From contig CALBXV010000433.1 of assembly GCA_937890045.1 (NCBI GenBank), positions 1 to 10,559 of the forward strand: a DNA stretch of 10,559 nucleotides, given 5' to 3'. The notes below the pieces were generated by a model. The model did no database searches. It saw nothing but the letters and a program-made list of their open reading frames with translations, and had not been told where the DNA came from. The DNA comes from an uncultured archaeon (GTDB lineage: Archaea; Thermoproteota; Nitrososphaeria; Nitrososphaerales; CALBXV01). Numbering within the stretch: the first letter of the stretch is position 1; every line of letters starts with the position of its first letter. This document shows positions 1 through 6,501 of the stretch, piece after piece. Made by a program: the position numbers and the translations under genes.

Positions 1-379
1 ACATATAAGTAGGTCTTAAAATAACCAATGGTAAATTTGTTTTTTTCAAAAACTCCTCTACTTCATTTTTATCTTTTCCATAATCACCAAAGTGTTCATA
101 TTTAGATGCAATACTACTCATAAAAATATATTGATTAGTTTTCATATTCTGTATCCTTTTTGCTTGTTCTACATTATACAAACACATATCAATAATAGCA
201 TCATAATATTCAAATTTAATTTCATCAGTAATCTCATTTCTATCACCTCTAATAACTTCACAATCTACATGACGATTACCACTTCTATTTAAAACCGTTA
301 CCTCATGTCCAGCGTAATGTAATTGTTTAACAATAAGTTTACCACAAAATCTATTTCCACCAAAAACTAAAATCTTCAT
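1..379 (-). CDS. NAD-dependent epimerase/dehydratase (atypical SDR), 3' end cut by window edge
   Basis: The first 126 residues are visible; the rest lies beyond the left edge. The N-terminus MKILVFGGNRFCGK is a Rossmann nucleotide-binding start with the GGxxFxG form of the glycine-rich loop (residues 7-13). Further on are FMSSI (about 86-90), giving the usual active-site serine, then Tyr100-x3-Lys104 (the SDR YxxxK pair) and the LRPTYM segment (about 121-126) typical of NAD-dependent epimerase/dehydratases. By family knowledge it would act on a nucleotide-linked sugar in the cytoplasm; the substrate cannot be told. The ATG overlaps the stop of the upstream glycosyltransferase as ATGA, and a GGTGGA ribosome site lies about 8 bases before it. 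It therefore belongs to the glycan cassette and may supply its sugar donor. The family is fairly sure; the reaction is inferred. Confidence 0.8.
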   Translation of the reverse strand, partial: MKILVFGGNRFCGKLIVKQLHYAGHEVTVLNRSGNRHVDCEVIRGDRNEITDEIKFEYYDAIIDMCLYNVEQAKRIQNMKTNQYIFMSSIASKYEHFGDYGKDKNEVEEFLKKTNLPLVILRPTYM

Positions 380-1278
380 AAATATATTCCACCTTCTACA
401 AAATTATGTGCAATAGGATACTGTCTTTGAGATTCATAACACTTTGAATATCTTGTTACTACTTGATTAGTTCCACATTGATTACTAACATTTACTTTTG
501 CCATTGATTTAATATACAACTGAATTCTTATATCCACATTTCTCATATCTAAAACTTTATCTATAAAATTAAATGGTGTTTCTTCAATAGGATTAGCTGT
601 CCAATAAAAATAAGGTAATGGATTATCCCTTAAAACTTTTGCCATTACTTCCTTATCTTTCTTATATGATTTTTCATCATATTTACCACTCTGAGTTCCA
701 AATCTATCTGATACTAATAAACAACCAAATTCTTTATCATCAACATACTCAGATATTATTTTATCACCCAATTTCTTTTCCTCATCTGACCAATATATTT
801 CTGGTTGACAATCTTGCATCTCTTCTTCAGTAAATTGCCAGAACTTCAGCATTTGTTTTACCAATGGAATATCTGTTTTATTTTCATCATAAATTCTATA
901 ATGATCATGAAAAACATCACCTATAATATAATCTTTATATGCATCTACATATGGATTATTATCAAATATAGCATTTACATTTTTAAACGGATTATTCCAA
1001 GTTTCCCAGTAATGTTGATAATTTGCAAATAACTTTTCTAATAATTTAACCGATGGTATATATACTTTACAATCAGGATATTTTTCTTTAAGTAATCTTG
1101 GCATTGCAGATATAACTCCCCAATCACCAATTCCAAAAGCAGTTCTCATAACTGTAAAAATTTGGTTTTCCAAATACTCATCTGGTATAAACAAAGAATC
1201 GGAATTTGAAAACCCCATTTTATCTTTATTGTCTACTTGATATAATTTATTATCTAAGATTCTCCAAAATACCATCAT
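376..1278 (-). CDS. Putative glycosyltransferase, GT-B/GT9-like
   Basis: This is a 300-residue protein. Residues 47-70 read as a glycine-rich loop (GIGDWG at 49-54) followed by a helix ending LKEKYPDC, like the N-terminal donor/acceptor loop of heptosyltransferase-type GT9 enzymes (GxGD, then LKxxYP). Near the C-terminus, VNVSNQCGTNQVV (about 262-274) resembles the GT9 region that reads 'SNDSGxxH' in classical members, but the residues are not the canonical ones. No membrane segment or signal peptide is seen. The start overlaps the end of the GT2 gene by 29 bases; Met1 and Met2 are both possible, with a weak AGG about 7 bases before Met2. Its stop overlaps the epimerase start (ATGA). The context of three other glycosyltransferases and an epimerase supports a role in glycan building; the family call is tentative. 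Confidence 0.5.
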   Translation of the reverse strand: MMVFWRILDNKLYQVDNKDKMGFSNSDSLFIPDEYLENQIFTVMRTAFGIGDWGVISAMPRLLKEKYPDCKVYIPSVKLLEKLFANYQHYWETWNNPFKNVNAIFDNNPYVDAYKDYIIGDVFHDHYRIYDENKTDIPLVKQMLKFWQFTEEEMQDCQPEIYWSDEEKKLGDKIISEYVDDKEFGCLLVSDRFGTQSGKYDEKSYKKDKEVMAKVLRDNPLPYFYWTANPIEETPFNFIDKVLDMRNVDIRIQLYIKSMAKVNVSNQCGTNQVVTRYSKCYESQRQYPIAHNFVEGGIYL

Positions 1279-1885
1279 ATAACCTATTCTGTTTTTCTTG
1301 TCTTTCTATTGATTTAGGGTGATATAAACTCAACTCCTCGTGTGGTGGCAAATGTGAATATGTTTTACAACCTTCAATAATTTCATGTACGGGTTTTACC
1401 CATTTAATATTAGAACTATTCAAAAAAACTCGAGCTTGATAATCGGGATAATTTATCCAACCCTTTTGTGTTACTCTCCAACCCCACTTTTTAATATGTT
1501 CTTCAGTAAGACCATCTACTGTATTTACTCTTGGTATCCAAACTAAATCTACTTCATTCATTTCTAAAATTGTATGTAATTGTTCCATCAATATTTCATG
1601 TGGGATTTCATCTGCATCTAAATGAAATACATAATCTCCACTACACATTGATTTTGTATGATTTTTTAAATCAGAAAAATTACCATCAAATTCATATGGA
1701 TGCCAATTAAACTCACCATTGACTGAGTGTGAACGAAGATATTCTTCAACTCCTGTAGATCCGTTGTTGGCATCATAAGTTATTACTATTTCATCTTGCA
1801 GTTGTTTGTGTTTTAATAGAAACGTAACCAATCGCTGTATTTCTGTCTCCTCATTGCAGACTGTAATAGCATAAGATATTTTCAT
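1250..1885 (-). CDS. Family 2 glycosyltransferase
   Basis: A 211-residue GT-A fold transferase. The N-terminus (ISYAITVCNEE, 3-13) matches the first strand and loop of GT2 enzymes, and ANNGST (39-44) follows. The metal-binding DXD is Asp90-Ala91-Asp92, followed by Glu93, within GDYVFHLDADE. A C-terminal stretch YPDYQARVF (146-154) followed by PVHE (165-168) is like the acceptor-side motif of the WaaE/KdtX-type GT2 group that act on lipopolysaccharide core sugars. By family knowledge it transfers a sugar from a nucleotide donor with a divalent metal. Its ATG overlaps the upstream stop as ATGA and its end overlaps the next gene by 29 bases, so it is translated as part of one operon. The family is clear; donor and acceptor are unknown. 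Confidence 0.82.
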   Translation of the reverse strand: MKISYAITVCNEETEIQRLVTFLLKHKQLQDEIVITYDANNGSTGVEEYLRSHSVNGEFNWHPYEFDGNFSDLKNHTKSMCSGDYVFHLDADEIPHEILMEQLHTILEMNEVDLVWIPRVNTVDGLTEEHIKKWGWRVTQKGWINYPDYQARVFLNSSNIKWVKPVHEIIEGCKTYSHLPPHEELSLYHPKSIERQEKQNRLYDGILENLR

Positions 1886-2451
1886 CGAGGATGTATCCTT
1901 GGTTGTCTTTTTCCAAATCTACCCTCAACAAATCTTTCTATAGTATGAAATAAATCAGGTGGTAATTTATATACAAGAGTACAAATAACTCTTCTAAGTT
2001 GATTAAAATCATAAGTTCTATAATTATTACCCAATCTCATTCTAGCCAATGCTGCTATTCGCTGTGGACCAAAGTCTTGAATTTTTCCACTTGAAATTTG
2101 TAAACCATCTACCATTTTAACTGCACCCCGTTTTGTCTTTTTAACAAATAATGGATCTAAAACCAACAACAATCGAGGTTTTTTAGAACCACCTCTTGAT
2201 CCATACATAAATCTTATAAGATCTCCCTTTTCAATTTCCAACCAATCTATTTGTCTAGCTTCTCTTAAAACCTCTGGAGTAGATGGTTTTTTCTCCAGCT
2301 TCTTTTCAGTTTCAGTTTTTTCTTCGTCTAATTTATCCGATTCTTTTTGTTGTTTTGATAATTTTTCTGTTCCCTCATCAATTCCAGGTCTTGTAACTTT
2401 TGTTATACCAGTTAAAATATCATCTAAAAATCCTGGTTTTTGTTCAGCCAT
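1882..2451 (-). CDS. Conserved-looking phage protein of unknown function with charged linker
   Basis: I do not recognise a named family for this 189-residue protein. It has three visible parts: a short N-terminal segment (1-30), a low-complexity Lys/Glu-rich stretch (about 30-60) that is probably a flexible or coiled linker, and a C-terminal domain (about 65-189). The domain opens with KGDLIRFMYG, a Gly-rich basic loop and the strand-like LLLVLDPLF (95-102), suggesting a small beta-barrel, then becomes strongly basic towards the end (EGRFGKRQPRIHPR). A GAGGAG ribosome site 7 bases before the ATG fixes the start. It begins 1 base after the zinc-ribbon gene and shares ATGA with the GT2 gene. 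The basic C-terminus could contact nucleic acid or an anionic partner, but this is inference. Confidence 0.7.
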   Translation of the reverse strand: MAEQKPGFLDDILTGITKVTRPGIDEGTEKLSKQQKESDKLDEEKTETEKKLEKKPSTPEVLREARQIDWLEIEKGDLIRFMYGSRGGSKKPRLLLVLDPLFVKKTKRGAVKMVDGLQISSGKIQDFGPQRIAALARMRLGNNYRTYDFNQLRRVICTLVYKLPPDLFHTIERFVEGRFGKRQPRIHPR

Positions 2452-2452
2452 T

Positions 2453-2896
2453 TTATATCTCCTCTACAATCCCCATTTCTCGACACGCCCCAATAAATTC
2501 GTGTTTACTATAAATAGAAGCGTTTTCAACATCTAACCTATGTTTATGTCCCTGATATTTATCTCTTTCATCTTCTGGTATTTCTACAACTCTAGCATAT
2601 CTCCAACTCCAATCTTCCTTTGTTCCTTCTGGAAAAATTATTCCTTTATCACCCATATTAATTACTGATGGAATCCATACAACATATTTTTTATAATCTC
2701 TAAATGCTAACTCTTTAACTAATTTAGGTGAAGATTCGAGAGCTAATTTAATTTCTTCTTTACCGAAAGCATAATTTGAATTGCTGGTAAAACCACATCT
2801 AAAACATAAATAACTATGATAATTATTTTCTTCTACATATTCATCAAAACACATACTATTTGTATAACAAATAGGACACTGAGTTTTAGTTTCCAT
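2453..2896 (-). CDS. Zinc-ribbon protein of unknown function
   Basis: A 147-residue protein with two CxxC knuckles, Cys7/Cys10 (CPIC) and Cys31/Cys34 (CFRC), spaced as in a zinc ribbon. The rest (about 45-147) has no family I can name; it contains an aromatic-rich stretch (KKYVVWIPSVINMG, 69-82) and ends in an acidic helix. The ATG overlaps the stop of the preceding glycosyltransferase by one base (TAATG) and an AAAAGG ribosome site lies 7 bases upstream, inside that gene. This coupling puts it in the glycan cassette, yet zinc ribbons of this kind usually bind nucleic acid or protein. Its role is unknown. Confidence 0.72.
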   Translation of the reverse strand: METKTQCPICYTNSMCFDEYVEENNYHSYLCFRCGFTSNSNYAFGKEEIKLALESSPKLVKELAFRDYKKYVVWIPSVINMGDKGIIFPEGTKEDWSWRYARVVEIPEDERDKYQGHKHRLDVENASIYSKHEFIGACREMGIVEEI

Positions 2897-4284
2897 TAAT
2901 TAACCTTTTTTAAATTTGGTAATTTTATTTCCTCTAATTTACTATCAGTAGATTTCTTTTTTAATTTAGGTAATGTGGATGCCTGAATTGGCATAGATGC
3001 ATCTTTCTTTTTTAATTTAGGTAAATTTAACGGAACTTCTGCAGCAAACTCTGGCAAATATTGATTTAATATTTTTTCAAATTTATCTGTCATAGCTTTT
3101 AGTGAAAATGTACTCTTATTAACCATTGCAAGTTTCTTAGCATTTAAAGTATATCTTTTATAATTGTTATAAACATCTTCAATAACTCTAGATGCTGCTT
3201 GATAATTTACACTAAACCAATGAGAATCACCAACAAAAATTCCTTTAGGAAAAGATGACTTATGAACTTTTGTCATACCACCTGGCAAATGAATAGCCGA
3301 AGATGGTTGTAAAAAATCTACATGCCCACTCCAACCAGAAACAAGAATTGGTTTTTCACTTAATGATGCTTCCAATAATGGTCTCCCAAATCCTTCACCA
3401 TGAGTAAATGAAACATGAGCCTTTACTTTAGGATAATTGTAAAGTTCATTCATTTCATCATCTGTTAAATCCCCATGTAACAAATATACATTTGGTAAAT
3501 CATCCCCTTCTACATCATTTTTAATTGCTTTAATTTTCTCTTCTATCTCTCTTCTATCAATAATAGAAAATCCAGCACCACTACTTTTTAAAACAAGAGC
3601 AGGCTTTTTCTTTTTATTTTTAAATGTTTCTAAAAATGTTTTTACCAACATTCCTGTATCTTTTCTATCATGAGTTAATCCACCCTGTAACCAATGTCCT
3701 ACAAATAAAAAACAAAAAGACTCATCAATTTTCTTAAATTCTCCAACCAATCTTTCTGAAAATTCTTTTGTCTTTTTATATATTTTAGTATCTGCACCTT
3801 CAAATAAAATTTCTACGGGTTTTTCTGATTTTAACGTACCAATAGATTTTTCAGTTTCTTTTTCCTTCTTTTCAAAACTAACTTCTTCTAATATTTGTTT
3901 CGTAAATTTAGAAGGAACTATATTCAAATCCATTCTATTCATACCCTCAATCCAGTCTGGTGGACACGCTGTAGTTTCTATACCAGCTGTAATTCCAATA
4001 TTATATTTAGCAAAATTCTGAAACTCATTAGGAATAACTACATGAATATGTACATCTGGTTGTCGAGTAAATTGTCCATCGGTTTTCAACCTATCTATTA
4101 TCATTTTATCATTTGGATCTTGTTCATTTAAAGCATTTTGAGGTGTTGTCCCCCACCGTACTGGAATAATTTTTACATCATATTTATCCATTGATATTAA
4201 AGATCTACAAATATCTCTTCCATGCGATCCATATCCACTTCTTGTTGCAACTGGTGCTGTAACTACAACCATTGGTTTATTCAT
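2896..4284 (-). CDS. Family 4 (GT-B) glycosyltransferase with repeated basic C-terminal tail
   Basis: The 462-residue product has a GT-B fold. The N-terminal half opens with MVVVTAPVATRSGYGSHGRD, a strand plus glycine-rich loop, and contains GIETTACPPDW (about 101-111) followed by NIVPSKF. The C-terminal half carries the GT4 E-x7-E motif (Glu297 to Glu305 in HGEGFGRPLLE). After about residue 415 comes a tail with three copies of LPxLKK (about 421-427, 438-444, 455-460). I chose the ATG at 4284 rather than an in-frame ATG 48 bases upstream. The later one has a strong AGGAGA 4 bases before it, lies just after the stop of the upstream glycosyltransferase, and precedes the first family-like residues. 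It is probably cytoplasmic and paired functionally with its upstream neighbour. Donor and acceptor are unknown. Confidence 0.85.
   Translation of the reverse strand: MNKPMVVVTAPVATRSGYGSHGRDICRSLISMDKYDVKIIPVRWGTTPQNALNEQDPNDKMIIDRLKTDGQFTRQPDVHIHVVIPNEFQNFAKYNIGITAGIETTACPPDWIEGMNRMDLNIVPSKFTKQILEEVSFEKKEKETEKSIGTLKSEKPVEILFEGADTKIYKKTKEFSERLVGEFKKIDESFCFLFVGHWLQGGLTHDRKDTGMLVKTFLETFKNKKKKPALVLKSSGAGFSIIDRREIEEKIKAIKNDVEGDDLPNVYLLHGDLTDDEMNELYNYPKVKAHVSFTHGEGFGRPLLEASLSEKPILVSGWSGHVDFLQPSSAIHLPGGMTKVHKSSFPKGIFVGDSHWFSVNYQAASRVIEDVYNNYKRYTLNAKKLAMVNKSTFSLKAMTDKFEKILNQYLPEFAAEVPLNLPKLKKKDASMPIQASTLPKLKKKSTDSKLEEIKLPNLKKVN
2953..3024 (-). repeat. Direct repeat inside glycosyltransferase tail
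   Basis: Two identical 21-base copies (2953-2973 and 3004-3024) lie 51 bases apart, exactly 17 codons, so both encode LPKLKKK in the same frame. A third, decayed copy (about 2903-2922) encodes LPNLKK near the stop. In-frame spacing and conserved protein sequence point to duplication of a short peptide motif rather than a DNA-level element. Confidence 0.85.
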
Positions 4285-4288
4285 AAAT

Positions 4289-4294
4289 TCTCCT
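4289..4294 (-). promoter_or_regulatory. Ribosome binding site deciding the start at 4284
   Basis: AGGAGA sits 4 bases before the ATG at 4284 and overlaps the TAG stop (4293-4295) of the upstream glycosyltransferase. This favours 4284 over the upstream in-frame ATG at 4332, and suggests coupled translation of the two enzymes. Confidence 0.8.
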
Positions 4295-5705
4295 ATATCT
4301 TGAACATTTCGTAAGGTTTTCTTGAAACCCAATTATCAAAAGTATTATCCATATCTTTTATAAAATTCTGACACATTAAATTTGCTGTCATACCACTTTC
4401 TTCTCTAAAACAATATGTTCTTCCCACTTCTCCATATTTAGTTCTATTTTCTTTTCCTTCATCATACCAGTCTTTTATAAGTTGAGCAACATCATCAAAT
4501 CTACATCTATCATCAAAAATGTAAGGTGTTGGTGGTGAACCTACCATTGATCTATTTGAAGGCCAAACTGGTTTTACCCACTTACCCCAAGTTAAATCTT
4601 TATTATTTGCCCATTTTCTATCATCATGAAGAGTATGTACCCATTCATAATCTTTATAAGTTAAATATTTTCCTTTATATTTAAATCCACATTGATCTTG
4701 CATACCACCTGTAACATTCAAAATAATTGGAGTCCCTGTCATTAAAGATTCTGTTGTTCCTAATCCCCATCCTTCGTTAGATGCAATATTAATTGTAACA
4801 TCAGCCATATTATAAAGAAAATTTAAATGTTTACTTTCTAATTTTTGTGTTGAAAATATAACATGACAATCAGGAGCTATATCATCAACAACTCTAGGTA
4901 AATCTGTACCATTGTCATCAACTGGAGTAGTATGCATTACTAAAGCACATTTATCAGCTTTTTCTTTTGGTAACATATCACAAAATGTTTTAAATGCCAG
5001 AACAACATCTCCTGGCATTTTTCTACGAATATTTCTATTGTTAAAAAACAAAATGAAATCTAATTCATCTTGATTTGGAATTGTATCTAATAATCCCCGT
5101 TTAAATGATTTTAATTCTTTCCATTCTGAATGCAATTCGGTTACGGGATAAAATAAATCTTCATTTGCACCATGAGGTACATAAGTTATATCACCCCAAT
5201 CATGTGAATAACTTCTAACATTTTTTACAAGGTTATATGTTTGTTTAGATATATTCATTAATAAATCTACAGAATCATAGAAATCTCTATTCCACATTGG
5301 ATATGGCAAATCATCCCAAATATTATAATAAAAAATAGGAATATTTTGTCTAACTTCATGCTCCATTTGAAATAACCATATCCAAAATCTGGGGTCTGTA
5401 TAAATCATTATCGCATCTGGTTTTTCTCTATGAATTAATTCTCTGACTATTTCTTGATTTCCATAACCACTTATGGGATAAATCATTAAATGTGCATCTT
5501 CTATCCCAGTTTCTTGTTTTACAGCATCTTTCATATCAACAACCTTGCCATCTTCAGGATGTTTAATAGCACCACCCAATTGGACCCAATCGTAATGATC
5601 AATCGTACCCATAACTATTTCTCTTGACATTGTACCAACTCCTGACGACATGCGAAGATCATCAGACATTAATAAAATTTTCTTTTTGTTCCTGTTTTTA
5701 AGCAT
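4293..5705 (-). CDS. Family 4 (GT-B) glycosyltransferase
   Basis: A 470-residue GT-B glycosyltransferase. The N-terminal domain begins with KKILLMSDDLRMSSGVGTMS (8-27), a strand and glycine-containing donor loop. The C-terminal Rossmann domain contains VPHGANEDLF (176-185), the basic phosphate-contacting FNNRNIRRK (221-229) and the GT4 E-x7-E pair Glu311/Glu319 in NEGWGLGTTESL, followed by TGTPII. These are the landmarks of GT4 enzymes that use nucleotide-sugar donors with retention. No membrane helix or signal is visible. AGAGAGG lies 4 bases before the ATG. It is followed within 8 bases by a second, distinct GT4 gene, so the two probably add successive sugars of the same glycan. The family is secure; the substrate is not. 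Confidence 0.88.
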   Translation of the reverse strand: MLKNRNKKKILLMSDDLRMSSGVGTMSREIVMGTIDHYDWVQLGGAIKHPEDGKVVDMKDAVKQETGIEDAHLMIYPISGYGNQEIVRELIHREKPDAIMIYTDPRFWIWLFQMEHEVRQNIPIFYYNIWDDLPYPMWNRDFYDSVDLLMNISKQTYNLVKNVRSYSHDWGDITYVPHGANEDLFYPVTELHSEWKELKSFKRGLLDTIPNQDELDFILFFNNRNIRRKMPGDVVLAFKTFCDMLPKEKADKCALVMHTTPVDDNGTDLPRVVDDIAPDCHVIFSTQKLESKHLNFLYNMADVTINIASNEGWGLGTTESLMTGTPIILNVTGGMQDQCGFKYKGKYLTYKDYEWVHTLHDDRKWANNKDLTWGKWVKPVWPSNRSMVGSPPTPYIFDDRCRFDDVAQLIKDWYDEGKENRTKYGEVGRTYCFREESGMTANLMCQNFIKDMDNTFDNWVSRKPYEMFKI

Positions 5706-5721
5706 ATAACCTCTCTAATAT

Positions 5722-5868
5722 TTAATCGTTTAATAACTGCCTTGTATCACTATCCTTATATACCCGCTCTTTTTTAATATGATCTTCTATAACTTTTAAT
5801 CGTTCATCCATCTTAACCAAAAGATCATAAATTTTATCAAGTATCTTTAATGCTGGTAAACCATTCAT
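5722..5868 (-). CDS. Small 48-residue coiled-coil-like protein
   Basis: A short gene reading MNGLPALKILDKIYDLLVKM then DERLKVIEDHIKKERVY and a polar tail ending RQLLND. Hydrophobic residues at Leu7, Ile9, Leu10, Ile13, Leu16, Leu17, Met20, Leu24, Ile27 and Ile31 give a rough heptad-like pattern, so one amphipathic or coiled-coil helix covers most of the protein. Three things support it as real: its ATG overlaps the stop of the ribbon-helix-helix gene by one base (TAATG), a GGGAG ribosome site lies 9 bases upstream, and it fills exactly the gap before the glycosyltransferase (stop at 5722, next start 5705). It may partner with the regulator, but there is no family evidence. Confidence 0.68.
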   Translation of the reverse strand: MNGLPALKILDKIYDLLVKMDERLKVIEDHIKKERVYKDSDTRQLLND

Positions 5869-6062
5869 TAAAATTGACTCCCACTTTCTTGTAAATTCTT
5901 ATGTTCATCTATTTGAGACTTAAATTCTTCATCTTTTACATACAAATCCATTGAACGATTTACCAGTTTTTGCAAAGTAAATTCATCCCTTAAACAGATT
6001 TCTTTAAATCTTTTATACAGTTCTATTATAATTTTAACTGTAGTTAATTTTGTTAAACTCAT
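5868..6062 (-). CDS. Ribbon-helix-helix (Arc/MetJ-type) DNA-binding protein
   Basis: A 64-residue protein. Residues 6-12 (LTTVKII) form the N-terminal strand that would insert in the DNA major groove as a dimer. A helix (IELYKRFKEICLRD, about 12-26) and a second helix (TLQKLVNRSMDLYV, about 28-42) follow, which is the order and length of the ribbon-helix-helix fold. The tail (43-64) is polar. I chose ATG 6062 because GGAGAG lies 4 bases before it; an in-frame GTG at 6095 has no such site and would add an uncharacteristic extension. It is preceded by the only AT-rich near-palindromic leader in the window and is coupled to a small coiled-coil gene, so autoregulation is likely but inferred. Confidence 0.78.
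   Translation of the reverse strand: MSLTKLTTVKIIIELYKRFKEICLRDEFTLQKLVNRSMDLYVKDEEFKSQIDEHKNLQESGSQF
5878..5882 (-). promoter_or_regulatory. Ribosome site of the 48-residue gene
   Basis: GGGAG with a 9-base spacer precedes the ATG at 5868. It lies inside the last codons of the ribbon-helix-helix gene and is the main evidence, with the TAATG junction, that the small gene is translated. Confidence 0.65.
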
Positions 6063-6066
6063 ATAA

Positions 6067-6072
6067 CTCTCC
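6067..6072 (-). promoter_or_regulatory. Ribosome binding site deciding the start at 6062
   Basis: GGAGAG with a 4-base spacer precedes the ATG of the ribbon-helix-helix gene. It supports the shorter reading over the in-frame GTG start at 6095. Confidence 0.75.
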
Positions 6073-6095
6073 GTGTATATACATATATATATCAC
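6073..6095. promoter_or_regulatory. AT-rich near-palindrome, possible operator
   Basis: The stretch begins GTG and ends CAC, with alternating TA between them, and contains the perfect 10-base palindrome TGTATATACA (6074-6083). It lies between the promoter-like elements and the ribosome site of the ribbon-helix-helix gene, where an autoregulatory dimer would be expected to bind. In such AT-rich DNA a chance palindrome is possible. Confidence 0.35.
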
Positions 6096-6113
6096 ACTAA
6101 TTAATAATTACAA
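6086..6113 (-). promoter_or_regulatory. Possible sigma70-like promoter before the ribbon-helix-helix gene
   Basis: On the minus strand, TTGTAA (6108-6113) is followed after 16 bases by TATATA (6086-6091); shifting by two gives an 18-base spacing. Transcription would start near 6079, giving a leader of about 17 bases with GGAGAG. The -35 element overlaps the end of the upstream gene. The match is modest and the region is AT-rich, so this is tentative. Confidence 0.3.
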
Positions 6114-6501
6114 TCCTTTTATTTAACCTTTTAGCATGATTAATAGTATTTTCAGTACCTTTTGATACCATTCCCTTTGGTATGAAAGCAACTACAAAAT
6201 CACTATATTCAGCTATTTGTCGGTTTCTCTTAAAGTAATTACTTATATAATAAGGTTTATTATAACTATTTGCTCCTAAAACACAATACATATTATGATT
6301 ATAATGTGATGGTGGAAACTCTGAATACTTCATATCAAATTCTAATGCAAATTTCTTTGCAAATCCATCTGCTCCTTGTGATTGTCCACCACTTACTATT
6401 TCTACCCCATCTTCTAAATCTTCTTTTAATTTATATATAAACTCTTTTATTCGTTGTTTATTCGTATATTTTCGACTTCCCACTATGGCCACTTTCCTCA
6501 T
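6097..6501 (-). CDS. SLOG-superfamily (DUF2493/YspA-like) protein
   Basis: This 134-residue protein has a compact Rossmann-like fold. It starts RKVAIVGSRKY (2-12), then EIVSGGQSQGAD (34-45), the phosphate-loop pair of SLOG proteins such as DprA, LOG and YspA/DUF2493. Later come RNRQIAEYSDFVVAF (92-106) and KGTENTI (114-120), which match the family's final elements. SLOG domains bind nucleotides or their derivatives; whether this one hydrolyses or senses them cannot be told. The start at 6501 is set by AAAGGA 6 bases upstream; starts further upstream lack a site and fall inside the preceding gene. Even so, the first 44 bases overlap that gene in another frame. No membrane segment is seen. Confidence 0.8.
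   Translation of the reverse strand: MRKVAIVGSRKYTNKQRIKEFIYKLKEDLEDGVEIVSGGQSQGADGFAKKFALEFDMKYSEFPPSHYNHNMYCVLGANSYNKPYYISNYFKRNRQIAEYSDFVVAFIPKGMVSKGTENTINHAKRLNKRIVIIN

Noticed and set aside
92..292. Plus-strand open frame opposite the epimerase gene
   Set aside because: It is antisense to a clear coding gene, has low-complexity Ile/Asn/Phe-rich translation typical of AT-rich reverse strands, and no ribosome site.
618..1032. Two plus-strand open frames opposite the GT9-like gene
   Set aside because: Both are antisense to a supported gene with composition-driven translations and no family motifs.
1870..1905. Possible GGAT/ATCC hairpin before the GT2 gene as a terminator
   Set aside because: The stem is only four bases with no T-run, and it lies inside the upstream coding sequence.
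2508..2517. TATAAATA, matching the T4 late-promoter consensus, on the plus strand
   Set aside because: It points against every gene in the window and lies inside a coding region; in DNA this AT-rich a chance match is expected.
3895..4131. Plus-strand open frame opposite the second GT4 gene
   Set aside because: It has no recognisable motif and no ribosome site, and is fully contained in a well-supported gene on the other strand.
4285..4332. Upstream 16-residue extension of the second GT4 protein
   Set aside because: The upstream ATG lacks a good ribosome site and would overlap the previous gene by 40 bases, while ATG 4284 has AGGAGA at ideal spacing.
6063..6095. Extended GTG start for the ribbon-helix-helix protein
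   Set aside because: The extension translates the AT-repeat leader (ICIYTESY) and has no ribosome site; the ATG at 6062 has GGAGAG.
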